From assembly GCF_006170445.1 (NCBI RefSeq), contig NZ_VCNA01000001.1, positions 806,001 to 870,000 on the forward strand: a stretch of 64,000 bases of DNA, read 5' to 3'. Below the pieces are notes generated by a model. It saw only the letters and a program-made list of their open reading frames with translations. It made no database searches and was not told the origin of the DNA. Shown piece by piece: positions 39,190-48,342 of this stretch; within the stretch, counting starts at the first letter, position 1; the number at the start of each line of letters is the position of its first letter. The stretch comes from Brevibacillus dissolubilis. GTDB lineage: Bacteria; Bacillota; Bacilli; Brevibacillales; Brevibacillaceae. Position numbers and translations under genes: made by a program.

Positions 39190-42100
39190 TCACAGACCGG
39201 TTGGCGCTTCTACTGCCGGAGCGACCGGTTTTTGTTTCTTTTTGCGTCTGCCGCGGAACTTCTTGCCCAGATCATCAAACCAAGAGTGAACGACCGGTAC
39301 GAGAATCAGCGTGATCAATGTGGAGAAGCTGAGACCAAAGATTACGGCGACGGCCATCGGTGCCTGTGACTCACTGCCTGAACCTTCCGCAAAAGCAAGC
39401 GGTCCAATCGCCAGAATCGTGGTCAGTGTGGTCATCAGGATCGGACGCAGACGGACAGGTCCTGCATGCAGGATCGCTTCACGCAGCTCCCAGCCTTTGG
39501 CACGAAGCTGGTTGACATAGTCGATCAATACAATTGCGTTGTTGACGACTAGACCGATCAGCAGAATGTACCCGATAAAGACGGACACGCTCAGGGTCGT
39601 TCCTGTCGAGAGAAGTCCGATCAGTACCCCTGTAATCGTAGGTGGAATGGAGAACATGATGATGAACGGGGTGTAGAATGATTCGAACTGGGCTGCCATG
39701 ACCAGATAAACCAGGACGATGGACAGGATGACTGCCAAGCCCAGACTGATAAACGACTCAGCCATGTCTTCACTCTGACCGCCATACTCGATGGTATAGC
39801 CGTCCGGTAATGACAGTTGGTCTAATTTGGTTCTGATCTCGGTGCTGACCGAGTTGAGGTCGCGTCCATCCAGATCGCTGGTGATGCTTACTTCACGGGT
39901 CTGGTTGGATCGGTTGATTGCAAGCGGTGCATCTGCTTTTTCAATATCGGCTACAGCGGACAGGGCTACTTGTGCACCTCCTGCTGTGACGATGCGGAGG
40001 TTTTTCAGGTAATTGATATCTTCTTGGTACTGTTTCGGCATTTTGATACGGACGTCGATTTCGTCATCCCCTGTACGATAGAGGGTCGCGGTCTGTCCGT
40101 GGAAGGCCGTGTTGACCGTGGAGAGAATTTGGCCGGTAGTGAGTCCGTACATGCTCGCTTTCTCAGCGTCTACGGTTACTTGGAATTCTTGCTGACTCTC
40201 ATCCAGTGAGCTTTCGACGTTGCTTGTGCCTTTTACAGACTTCATTTCTTCCTTAATAATGCCGCTGATATCTTTGAGCACGTCGATATCATCGCCACGC
40301 AGGGTTACTTGGACAGGTGAACCTGTAGACATTCCGTTAGACTGCTCTGCGATCTTGATTTCGGCACCCGGAATGGTGGAGAGTTGATTTTGCAGGTCAG
40401 CTATGACTTGCTTGGTAGAGCGCTGACGTTCCACATGGCTTACCAGAGACAGGTTGACAGTGGCACGGTTGGTTGAGAGGTTGCTTAATCCGCCTCCCCC
40501 GCCCGCACTGCCGATGGAGGTGTCTACCAGTGTCATCTCAGGCACTTTGCTTGCAACTTCTTGCACCTGTACAGCGACTTTTTCCGTCTCTTCAAGGACA
40601 GTACCGTTCGGCATGGTGATGGAGATCGTGATCTTGCCTTGGTCGAGACCCGGCATGAATTCGGCCCCGATCATCGGGATGAGGGACAGGGAACCGAACA
40701 GCAGCACGATGGTAGAGGCAAGCACCGTTTTGCGGTGTCCAAGCGCCCATCGGAGTGCACTTTGGTAGCCCTTCTCAACTTTGGTGAAACCGATATTAAA
40801 CCAGGTAACTGGGTTGAACCCTCGGTAAGATTTTCCTTCGTGGCCCGAATGATCCGGCACTTTTTTGAGGATGCGGGCGCTGAGCATCGGTACCAGTACG
40901 ATGGAAGCAAGCAAGGCGGCGATGTGGGAGTACACGACGGTCAGAGCCAATGGTCCGAAGATTTCGGAGGCGATCCCATCTACAAGCGCAATCGGTAAAA
41001 ATACGCAGATTTGCGCAAGCGCGGAAGCAAATACCGCTGTACCTACTTCACGGGAACCATCGAGTGCGGCCTCCACCATGCCTTTTCCTTCTTCCCGTTT
41101 GCGGAAGATGTTCTCCAGCATAACAACCGCGAAGTCAACGAGGGAACCAAGCCCCAGCGTCAGACCTGACAGGGAAATCAGGTTGATCGTCTGACCAGTT
41201 GCATACATCAGGAGGAACGTTGCTACGATCGAGATCGGCAATACGATGATCGTAATCAGCATCGATTGGAAGCTGCCCAGGAAGAAGAACAGGATGATAA
41301 TCCCGAACAATCCCCCAAGCAGGGCGTGCTCTGCTGTGGTATAGATGGAATCCTTGATAAAGGTGGAGGAATCATTAACGGTGGTGATTTGTAAGTTGGT
41401 TGGCAATTCTTCTTGGATCTCTTTGAGTTCTTTATTGACTTCATCTGCTACTTCGATAGTGTTGCCGTCAGATGATTTGGTGATGTTGATCCCTAAGCTT
41501 GCTTTCCCGTTCAGGTAGCTGAGCTGGGAGATCTCTTCTTCGGTATCTGTAATGGTGGCGATGTCCTGCAGGCGAATCGTCCCTCCGCCTACATTGATCG
41601 GGGTCATGCTGATCTGTTGGACGCTGGCATACTCACCCTGCACACGGATATTGAGCTTGCCGTCCCCTTCCCGTACAGAACCCGCTGAACCGGATTGGTT
41701 GACACTCTGCATCGCGCCGCGGATCTGATCAAGTGTCAGACCGTACGACTCGACTTTGGCCGGGTCTAAGACGACGTCAACGACGCGCTCTTGACCACCG
41801 ACCAGACCTACACTCGCTACACCTTCGATCCGTTCGAGACGGGATTGGATCTGGTCTTCGGCGATGCTTTTGAGCTTGTTCATGTCGGCTTCACCCGTCA
41901 AGGCAAAGGTCATGATCGGCTCACTGTTCGGGTCAATCCGCAAGACTTGCGGAGAGTTGGCCGAATCAGGCAAGGCTTGGCGTACCCGGTCTACTTTGTC
42001 CCGAATATCCAGGGTAGCCTGATCCAGATCGGTTCCCCATTTGAACATCATGATAACCTGTGAAGCACCTTGGACCGAGACGGAGGAGACACTGTCCAGA

Positions 42101-42327
42101 TTCGGAACCGTCCCTACCGCCTGTTCAATCGGCTTGGTGACGAGTTTTTCTACCTCACTTGGAGTTCCGCCGTTCACCGATGTAACGACAACCGCTACCG
42201 GGAAGTTAAAATCAGGGTACAGATCAATCGCTAGCCGCGGCAGCGAGATCACACCAAAGATCAGCGTCACAATGGTAAGCACCAAAATCGTTACCGGACG
42301 CTTAATCGCAAATTCATATACACTCAA
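39190..42327 (-). CDS. RND-family multidrug efflux pump (SwrC/AcrB-like)
   Basis: This 1045 aa pump has twelve membrane helices and two large periplasm-type loops typical of HAE-RND transporters. Landmarks are FAIKRPVTILVL at the start, the DLDQATLDIRDKV loop, proton-relay residues in LGSLVDFAVVMLENIF (helix 4) and a second-half MVVAQFESFYTPFIIMFSIP-like segment. B. subtilis SwrC exports surfactin and other amphiphiles; the same could hold here but is not shown. It overlaps the upstream MarR gene by 14 bases and is followed by its adaptor, forming a MarR-RND-adaptor operon. Confidence 0.93.
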   Translation of the reverse strand: MSVYEFAIKRPVTILVLTIVTLIFGVISLPRLAIDLYPDFNFPVAVVVTSVNGGTPSEVEKLVTKPIEQAVGTVPNLDSVSSVSVQGASQVIMMFKWGTDLDQATLDIRDKVDRVRQALPDSANSPQVLRIDPNSEPIMTFALTGEADMNKLKSIAEDQIQSRLERIEGVASVGLVGGQERVVDVVLDPAKVESYGLTLDQIRGAMQSVNQSGSAGSVREGDGKLNIRVQGEYASVQQISMTPINVGGGTIRLQDIATITDTEEEISQLSYLNGKASLGINITKSSDGNTIEVADEVNKELKEIQEELPTNLQITTVNDSSTFIKDSIYTTAEHALLGGLFGIIILFFFLGSFQSMLITIIVLPISIVATFLLMYATGQTINLISLSGLTLGLGSLVDFAVVMLENIFRKREEGKGMVEAALDGSREVGTAVFASALAQICVFLPIALVDGIASEIFGPLALTVVYSHIAALLASIVLVPMLSARILKKVPDHSGHEGKSYRGFNPVTWFNIGFTKVEKGYQSALRWALGHRKTVLASTIVLLFGSLSLIPMIGAEFMPGLDQGKITISITMPNGTVLEETEKVAVQVQEVASKVPEMTLVDTSIGSAGGGGGLSNLSTNRATVNLSLVSHVERQRSTKQVIADLQNQLSTIPGAEIKIAEQSNGMSTGSPVQVTLRGDDIDVLKDISGIIKEEMKSVKGTSNVESSLDESQQEFQVTVDAEKASMYGLTTGQILSTVNTAFHGQTATLYRTGDDEIDVRIKMPKQYQEDINYLKNLRIVTAGGAQVALSAVADIEKADAPLAINRSNQTREVSITSDLDGRDLNSVSTEIRTKLDQLSLPDGYTIEYGGQSEDMAESFISLGLAVILSIVLVYLVMAAQFESFYTPFIIMFSIPPTITGVLIGLLSTGTTLSVSVFIGYILLIGLVVNNAIVLIDYVNQLRAKGWELREAILHAGPVRLRPILMTTLTTILAIGPLAFAEGSGSESQAPMAVAVIFGLSFSTLITLILVPVVHSWFDDLGKKFRGRRKKKQKPVAPAVEAPTGL

Positions 42328-42766
42328 CTCGTTTCACCTCTCTTAGTTCAGCTGCGGTTGCCTGTTGCTTGACCGCTGTCATCTCCTGCAGAGTACGAAG
42401 AGTCTGTCTCATCTGCTTAACCAGCCCTTCGTAGGCCCCACTGTCCCAACCCTCAATCGGGGAGTGGACGTTGTCATCTGGACGCTTGATCAGTGTGATC
42501 CACACGACTCGCCCGTCCTTTTTGTCCCGCACCCGCTTGACCACGTTCTGCCGCTCTAACCGGCTGACCAGTCCAGATGTGGTGCTGTAGGACAGATTGA
42601 GCGCTTTGTTGAGATCGGCCATCGTCTTGGGTCCGTCTATAATCTGTTCGAGAATCAATACTTGTTGCCAAGTCATATCACATGTGTTGAATTCTTCGTG
42701 AGTGATATAGGAAAAAACCGTCCCTGCATCCCTCAGAAGCTTCGCCAACTGAATTAACTCATTCAT
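42314..42766 (-). CDS. MarR-family transcriptional regulator
   Basis: This 150 aa protein has a central winged HTH (MTWQQVLILEQI..., then MADLNKALNLSYSTTSGLVSRLERQNVV) and the wing DKKDGRVVWITL. It is the first gene of the efflux operon and overlaps the pump gene by 14 bases, the usual arrangement for a self-regulating efflux repressor. A 16-base palindrome at 42879-42894 is a candidate operator. Cys residue THEEFNTCDMTW could offer redox sensing, but this is speculative. Confidence 0.88.
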   Translation of the reverse strand: MNELIQLAKLLRDAGTVFSYITHEEFNTCDMTWQQVLILEQIIDGPKTMADLNKALNLSYSTTSGLVSRLERQNVVKRVRDKKDGRVVWITLIKRPDDNVHSPIEGWDSGAYEGLVKQMRQTLRTLQEMTAVKQQATAAELREVKRVECI

Positions 42767-42878
42767 CCAGGCCTCCCCCTGCCTAATCTCTTTTCATCTT
42801 TCACTCCTACATGCCTTATTCTACATACCCTATACACGCCCCGAATCTACCGACGGGTTGAACTTCGGATCGTCGATC

Positions 42879-42894
42879 TCTATCTCAAGATAGA
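42879..42894. promoter_or_regulatory. Palindrome between the MarR operon and the sensor kinase, candidate operator
   Basis: TCTATCT-CA-AGATAGA is a perfect inverted repeat with a 2-base centre. MarR-family operators often contain ATCT...AGAT half-sites. It could serve the efflux operon, the two-component operon or both. Confidence 0.45.
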
Positions 42895-42954
42895 TGACAT
42901 CGATGTTAGAATAAGAATAAGCAACAGAACCAAGATAGAAAGAAGGATGCTGTT

Positions 42955-44151
42955 TTGTTGACCTCTATCCGCATGGCGATTCAAAAACGCTTAATGATCA
43001 TATGGTTTATCGCGCTGTTATTATTGGCCTGGCTCCCCAACGCCTATCTCAGGGAAACGCCGGTGCAGCTCAGCTTGTCGGTGCTACTTTTTTGCTGCTA
43101 TCTCTGGATGTTCTGGGTCTCCCAACGCTGGTGGAACCCCGTCCGGATCAAATGGTCGGTCATGGTCTTAGGCAGTCTGACACTGGCAAAAGGCTATTGG
43201 TTAGGCGGCGAAAGTATAGGTATTATCATGCTGCTCTCCGTGTTCATCGGGCTGCGTATGGAAGACAAAGTCCGCTTGTGGTATGCCGCTGTGTTTCTCA
43301 TCTTGGCAGCCCTTTTGATGTACGTACAAATCAATGCTCCCTTGAACGCCCTGACTGCTTTTACCCTAACCTATATCGGCTGTTATCTTGGAGCGCTGGG
43401 CTATCGTGTCACCAATGAAGCTTTTAAGGAAAAACAGATCCACTTGGAAGAGCTGCAAAAGGCTCACGAGGAGCTGCAGGACGCACATACCTCCCTGCAG
43501 GAAGCCACGGTCACCCAGATGCAGATGGCAGTACTCGAAGAGCGTACCCGGATCGCCCGCGATATCCACGATGAGGTAGGCCACAGCCTCACTTCCATCA
43601 TCGTGCAGATGCGTGCGCTGAAGTACATGCTACAAGACGGCCCGGCCAATGCACAGGAGGTCGTGGAAAACATGCTGTCCGTCGCCAAAGAAAGCTTGGA
43701 CGAGATCCGCTCGTCGATTCATACGCTGGCGATTGACAAGATGACATTCGGGCTGACACCACTGCGGGCCCTTTTGTCCCAGACGGAGAAAAATACGGGG
43801 CTGACGTGCAACTTCACAGCCCCTGACGAGGAAATCTACCTGCCCAATGAAATCATGATCGTCTTGTACCGTACCCTGCAGGAAGCAATTACCAACGCGC
43901 TGCGACACTCCGAGGCGACACAGCTCGATGTGACCATGGTGCAGAACGATGACGGGGTCTCCCTCTCCATCCGTGACAACGGGAAAATCACCCCAAAAGA
44001 CCCAATCACTCCCGGCTTTGGTCTGACGGGCCTGCATGAACGAATCACGAAGCTGCATGGTACGCTGGACTATCGGGCACGCCAGCCGCATGGGTTTCAG
44101 ATCGATGCGACGATCCCCTATCAATTCACATCAACCGAGGAGGATGTATAA
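42955..44151 (+). CDS. Sensor histidine kinase of the NarL-linked HisKA_3 type
   Basis: This 398 aa protein has six membrane helices (residues about 14-165), a short coiled coil, a HisKA_3 domain with the phosphorylated His in ARDIHDEVGHSLTS, and a HATPase_c domain with ALRHSE, IRDNGK and GFGLTGLHERI. This matches the LiaS/DesK group. The start is a TTG at 42955 after AAGGA; an ATG 18 bases later is possible. The stop is two bases from the regulator gene. The signal is unknown; the multi-pass input domain suggests a membrane or envelope cue. Confidence 0.9.
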   Translation: MLTSIRMAIQKRLMIIWFIALLLLAWLPNAYLRETPVQLSLSVLLFCCYLWMFWVSQRWWNPVRIKWSVMVLGSLTLAKGYWLGGESIGIIMLLSVFIGLRMEDKVRLWYAAVFLILAALLMYVQINAPLNALTAFTLTYIGCYLGALGYRVTNEAFKEKQIHLEELQKAHEELQDAHTSLQEATVTQMQMAVLEERTRIARDIHDEVGHSLTSIIVQMRALKYMLQDGPANAQEVVENMLSVAKESLDEIRSSIHTLAIDKMTFGLTPLRALLSQTEKNTGLTCNFTAPDEEIYLPNEIMIVLYRTLQEAITNALRHSEATQLDVTMVQNDDGVSLSIRDNGKITPKDPITPGFGLTGLHERITKLHGTLDYRARQPHGFQIDATIPYQFTSTEEDV

Positions 44152-44153
44152 GG

Positions 44154-44837
44154 ATGACTACAGATCAGACAGCTGGAAAAATCCGTGTCGCGCTCGTCGA
44201 TGATCAGACCATGATCCGTCAGGGACTTGGCTATGTCATCCGGATGCAGTCCGACATGGAAGTGGTGGGCGAAGCGGCCGATGGCGAGGAAGCGGTACAG
44301 ATGGTGATGGAGATGACCCCTGATGTCGTCTTGATGGATGTACAGATGCCCAAGCGCTCCGGGATCGAGGCGACGAGTGAGATCCTCAAACGTCTGCCGC
44401 ATGTCAAGGTCTTGATCCTGACCACCTTTGATGTGCAGAACTATGTCGTCGATGGTATCCGTGCCGGTGCGGTGGGCTATATGCTCAAGGATGCCGATTC
44501 ACAGGAAATGCTGGAGATGATCCGCCGTGCTTACCGGGGCGAAGCGTTGTTTCACACGGTCACCGCTGCGAAGGCGCTGGCCGAGGTGCTCAAGCAGCAA
44601 GAGCCTGCCACTGCCCCCGCCGGGAAAAGTCTTGAGCTATTGGATGACTTGACCGAGCGTGAGCTGGATGTCTTGCAACAGCTGGCGTACGGGTATCGGA
44701 ATGATCAGATCGCACAGAAGCTGTTCATCACAGAAGGCACGGTGAAATCGCATGTCCATCGGATTCTGCAAAAGATGGGGGTCGAGGATCGGACGCAGGC
44801 GGTGGCGATGGCGCTGCGGCATCAGTTGGTGAAGTAG
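44154..44837 (+). CDS. NarL/LuxR-family response regulator
   Basis: This 227 aa protein has a receiver domain (VALVDDQTMIRQGL, phospho-acceptor Asp in VVLMDVQMPKRSG, Lys in GYMLKDA) and a C-terminal LuxR HTH (LTERELDVLQQLAYGYRNDQ, then EGTVKSHVHRILQKMGV). It is encoded directly after its kinase with GAGGA overlapping the kinase end. Targets are unknown; the divergent efflux operon is an obvious candidate. Confidence 0.93.
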   Translation: MTTDQTAGKIRVALVDDQTMIRQGLGYVIRMQSDMEVVGEAADGEEAVQMVMEMTPDVVLMDVQMPKRSGIEATSEILKRLPHVKVLILTTFDVQNYVVDGIRAGAVGYMLKDADSQEMLEMIRRAYRGEALFHTVTAAKALAEVLKQQEPATAPAGKSLELLDDLTERELDVLQQLAYGYRNDQIAQKLFITEGTVKSHVHRILQKMGVEDRTQAVAMALRHQLVK

Positions 44838-44858
44838 ATCGGGATTGGACATAACACG

Positions 44859-44898
44859 AAAAAGAGCAGGGTCGATTACGTGACCACTGCTCTTTTTC
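44859..44898. terminator. Bidirectional terminator between the response regulator and GH32 genes
   Basis: AAAGAGCAG pairs with CTGCTCTTT with an inner GGTC/GACC hairpin and T-runs on both sides. Confidence 0.85.
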
Positions 44899-44909
44899 CA
44901 TATCTACGT

Positions 44910-47900
44910 TTACGGCCTAACCGGCACATTCACATCATCCACGTTGATATGCCCAAACCCACCTGTCGCCTGATCGACCACTTTTACATACACCTGTGTC
45001 CCGACATGCCCCGAAGCATCCCACGACACACGCTGATACGTCTCACTGTTGCTGCCTGTTGCTCTGAACAGCTCGGCCCCATCCGATGCACGCACAAGAG
45101 CCACGTAGAGGTTCGCGCTGTCATTGCCACCGCTTACGAGAAAATTGATCTCGCCGTCACCGCCGAGCGTAAAGGTGTTGGACTGGAGCACACCTGTCTG
45201 GGCATCTCCCCCGTCCCGATAGGAGAAGAGATGAGACGCCCCGTTTTGGTTAAAGGTACCGCCCCACCAATGGGTATCTGTCGTCACATCGAGCGGACTG
45301 AATGCATTGCCGCTGACTACGTTCCAACCCGTCAAATCCCCCGTCTCAAAATCATGATTGGTCAGCTCCGTCTGATTCGGTGCAACACTGACCTGCTGGA
45401 AGGTTGCCGTACTGTTCCAGACATTCAGACCGAAGCGGCCGCTGGCAAAAGACGAATCGTTCGCGGTAATCACCAGCGTGTTACCCAGATATACCTTGAT
45501 CTGACTGCCGCTCGTGACCACTTTGAGATGATAGGTGGTTCCCGTCTGCAAGGGAGTTGGATAGGTGGCAATCACGGTCGCCTGCCCGTTGACGAATTTG
45601 AACAGCTTGACGACATCATTGAGTGCATCCACATTCGCCAAATAAGCATTGGCCCCGGTCGCATCAGAGCGGAACACCAGCGCACCTGCACCACCGCCGC
45701 CTGTCGCACCTACCGTGATGTCGGCTTCGTAGACGCTGTCATATCCTGTGTCAGATGAGAGTAGGAACGCATCCCCTGTGTGGCTTCCCTGTTTCCCACC
45801 TGCAGTATCCACCCAATTACCGTTCACAGGTGTGAGATTGTGCAGGTCGGTTACAAAGCCTGATTGATTGGAAACGTTCACATTTTGGAAGGTAGCCGTA
45901 GCATTCCAGACATTTAATCCGAGCAAACCGCTGGTATAAGAAGTATCGACCGTGTCGATCACCTGTGAGCCGTTGAGGAAGACCTTGATCGAATCTCCTT
46001 TGGTGGTGACCTTCAGTCTGTACGGGGTCTTCGTGTCGAGATTGGCAGGATACTCCGCAATCACCTGTGCCACACCGTTGACCCGTTTGAAAAGCTTGAC
46101 GACATTGTTGAGTGCATCCACATTGGCGACATAGGCATTGGTCGCATCTTGGTTGGAGCGGAATACGAGCGCACCTGCGCCTCTGCCATTGCCGTCTGTT
46201 ACGGTCACATCTGCTTCATAGGTGAAATCAGCGGCTTTTTGTTGCGAGAGGATGAAGGAATCATCGGTGCTTCTGCCCTGCTTGCCCGCAATCGTATCGG
46301 CCCAGAGTCCATTGACTGAAGACCAATTCGACAGATTGGACTGGAACGGCGAGCTACCCCACACCCTGCCGAGCTGGTGGGTCGTAAGCGATGTCAGCGT
46401 CGCATTGCCGCCAGTGGCAAATACCTCCAGACCAAGACTGTTGCGGTCTGGCAAAATCAAGTCCGTGATCACCTGTCGCCCATCATTGCCAAACACCTCA
46501 ACAGACGAGCGATCCACGAAGATATGCAGCTTCACCTTCTGATTGACAGGGGCTAGCGGCGCGGTATGGCGTCCGGGAACATGCTGGCTGAAGCTGTTGT
46601 TGCCTGCCTGTGTACGATCGACGAATAACTGGGAAGCCGCCTTGTCATAGCCGATGGTGGTGGATTGATTTTTCCCTTTTCTCACCTTCAGACCGAATTG
46701 ACTCGCGGTAGATGTGTCTACTTGGAACTCCGCGATGATCTCCATAGCGTCTGTGGACGTGCCGGACAACAGATTGCTGCCTGTGGACGGGATGACTTGG
46801 TTCGTCCAGGTTTTGGTATTGGTACGGAGCTTGGTCAGCTCAGAGACGGGCTTCTGTACCACGCGGACGCCTTCTGCAAACGTTTTCAATTCTAGTTGAC
46901 GAGGAATCGACATGGCACTTCTCCACGGGGTGGTCGCTACATCGTTGGCATATTGCCAGTTGCTCAGCCAGCCGAGCCAAAGTCTGCGGCCGTCTGTTGC
47001 AGGTACATCTGACCACGAGACGGCGGCGTAAAAATCTTTCCCGTAATCGGTCCAAAACGTGGTCTCAGCCGGATTCTCATTGACGAACCTAGTACCGTCA
47101 AAGCTGCCGACAAAATACTGCATCCCAGAGCCGCCAGAGACAGAGCCGTTACCGATGCTGACTTGCAGCACCCATTTTTTATGATTCGGGTTGCCATCTA
47201 CAGGAAGCTCAAACAGGTCCGGACACTCCCATACTCCTCCGTGGTTCCCTTGATTGCTGCCGAACTCGGATGCATAGCTCCAGTTCTTCAGATTGGTCGA
47301 GGTGTAGATCCGTATCCGATCCTGTGCCGCCAGCACCATCACCCATCTGTTGCTGCCCTGATGCCAGAACACCTTGGGATCGCGGAAATCAGCAATACCG
47401 GGATTGGGGATCACAGGATTACCTGCGTACTTCGTCCAGGTACGTCCCTTGTCATTGCTGTAGGCAATACTCTGTGACTGCACCCCATTGTTATTGTGGG
47501 TAAAAATCGCAACGAACGGCTTCTCTGCCCCGGTCTGAAATCCGCTCGTATTGTTCCAGTCCACTACTGCACTGCCGGAGAAGATGTCCCCCAGCTGATC
47601 TGGCTCAAGTGCGATGGGCAAGTGCTTCCACGAGACCATATCGGTACTGACGGCATGGCCCCAATGCATCGGTCCCCACTGAAGCCCATACGGATAGTGC
47701 TGGTAAAACAGGTGATACTCCCCTGCATAGTAGACCATCCCGTTCGGGTCATTCATCCAGTTGGCTTCGGGCGTAAAATGATACTGCGGCCGGTACGTCT
47801 CGTCGTAGTACGCAGAGTCTGCGGCTTGCACGGGTGTGTGGATAGCAAGCCCCAAGCCGAGTAAGGCGATGATTGCTGTTGCACATTTTGGTTTGTTCAG

Positions 47901-47918
47901 CCTTTTTGGTTGGTACAT
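44910..47918 (-). CDS. Secreted GH32 fructan hydrolase (levanase/inulinase type) with accessory modules
   Basis: This 1002 aa protein has a signal peptide (cleaved near VQAADSA) and a GH32 five-blade propeller at about residues 40-350 with the nucleophile in WMNDPNG, the RDP transition-state motif in FRDPKVFW and the acid/base Glu in WECPDLF. The GH32 beta-sandwich domain follows to about 515. Then come two tandem, mutually similar modules of about 150 residues (each with GAGALVFRS, NVDALN, VVKLFK, GLNVWN) and a C-terminal carbohydrate-binding-like domain. B. subtilis levanase SacC has one such module. It should release fructose from levan or inulin. The ribosome site is AAAGGAGG; promoter and cre site lie upstream. 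Confidence 0.92.
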   Translation of the reverse strand: MYQPKRLNKPKCATAIIALLGLGLAIHTPVQAADSAYYDETYRPQYHFTPEANWMNDPNGMVYYAGEYHLFYQHYPYGLQWGPMHWGHAVSTDMVSWKHLPIALEPDQLGDIFSGSAVVDWNNTSGFQTGAEKPFVAIFTHNNNGVQSQSIAYSNDKGRTWTKYAGNPVIPNPGIADFRDPKVFWHQGSNRWVMVLAAQDRIRIYTSTNLKNWSYASEFGSNQGNHGGVWECPDLFELPVDGNPNHKKWVLQVSIGNGSVSGGSGMQYFVGSFDGTRFVNENPAETTFWTDYGKDFYAAVSWSDVPATDGRRLWLGWLSNWQYANDVATTPWRSAMSIPRQLELKTFAEGVRVVQKPVSELTKLRTNTKTWTNQVIPSTGSNLLSGTSTDAMEIIAEFQVDTSTASQFGLKVRKGKNQSTTIGYDKAASQLFVDRTQAGNNSFSQHVPGRHTAPLAPVNQKVKLHIFVDRSSVEVFGNDGRQVITDLILPDRNSLGLEVFATGGNATLTSLTTHQLGRVWGSSPFQSNLSNWSSVNGLWADTIAGKQGRSTDDSFILSQQKAADFTYEADVTVTDGNGRGAGALVFRSNQDATNAYVANVDALNNVVKLFKRVNGVAQVIAEYPANLDTKTPYRLKVTTKGDSIKVFLNGSQVIDTVDTSYTSGLLGLNVWNATATFQNVNVSNQSGFVTDLHNLTPVNGNWVDTAGGKQGSHTGDAFLLSSDTGYDSVYEADITVGATGGGGAGALVFRSDATGANAYLANVDALNDVVKLFKFVNGQATVIATYPTPLQTGTTYHLKVVTSGSQIKVYLGNTLVITANDSSFASGRFGLNVWNSTATFQQVSVAPNQTELTNHDFETGDLTGWNVVSGNAFSPLDVTTDTHWWGGTFNQNGASHLFSYRDGGDAQTGVLQSNTFTLGGDGEINFLVSGGNDSANLYVALVRASDGAELFRATGSNSETYQRVSWDASGHVGTQVYVKVVDQATGGFGHINVDDVNVPVRP

Positions 47919-47974
47919 GGTGGTAGCCTCCTTTGTCTTTTTTGGTTTGTTTTTTGGTTTGGTAGCTTAGGACA

Positions 47975-47988
47975 TGTAATCGCTTACA
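47975..47988 (-). promoter_or_regulatory. CcpA binding site (cre) in the GH32 leader
   Basis: TGTAATCGCTTACA fits the cre consensus TGWNANCGNTNWCA at all positions and is nearly palindromic. It lies downstream of the predicted promoter and would block transcription in preferred sugars, as for other levanases. Confidence 0.8.
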
Positions 47989-48047
47989 ACAATCCTTGCA
48001 TGCTCTTGCTTGCTTTTGGTCATTTATGACTGTTTCTGATTATTTTT

Positions 48048-48076
48048 ATTATATTGGGAATGGTAAAAAACTACAA
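48048..48076 (-). promoter_or_regulatory. Promoter of the GH32 gene
   Basis: On the minus strand TTGTAG (48076-48071), 17 bases, TATAAT (48053-48048). The cre site is about 60 bases downstream. Confidence 0.65.
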
Positions 48077-48142
48077 CAGAAACTTTTCCATCCGATTTCG
48101 GTGTTTCCGGAGGTTGTATCGGGGTTTGTTTATGAAGGTTTT

Positions 48143-48190
48143 TGAATGAATGAACGACTGAGTGAATGAGTGACTGAGTGAATGGATGAC
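48143..48190. repeat. TGAN tetranucleotide microsatellite
   Basis: Twelve consecutive 4-base units of form TGAA/TGAG/TGAC, with one CGAC and one TGGA. It lies in the 424-base gap between the GH32 promoter and the S-layer gene end; apart from the promoter, cre and terminator nothing else was seen there. Confidence 0.75.
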
Positions 48191-48231
48191 TTGGACATCA
48201 GAGCCTGAAGCTAACTATGGAAATTGGGACG

Positions 48232-48265
48232 AAAAAAAAGACGCCCGTGAAATCTCACGGACGTC
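48232..48265 (-). terminator. Terminator of the S-layer gene
   Basis: GACGTCCGTGA pairs with TCACGGGCGTC, followed by TTTTTTTT on the minus strand. Confidence 0.88.
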
Positions 48266-48342
48266 TCTTCCTATAGCCAATCTGCCAATCGGATGATGAA
48301 TGTAAGTTATCAATTCAGGCGTCTCTAGATGACAGAAGTTGC

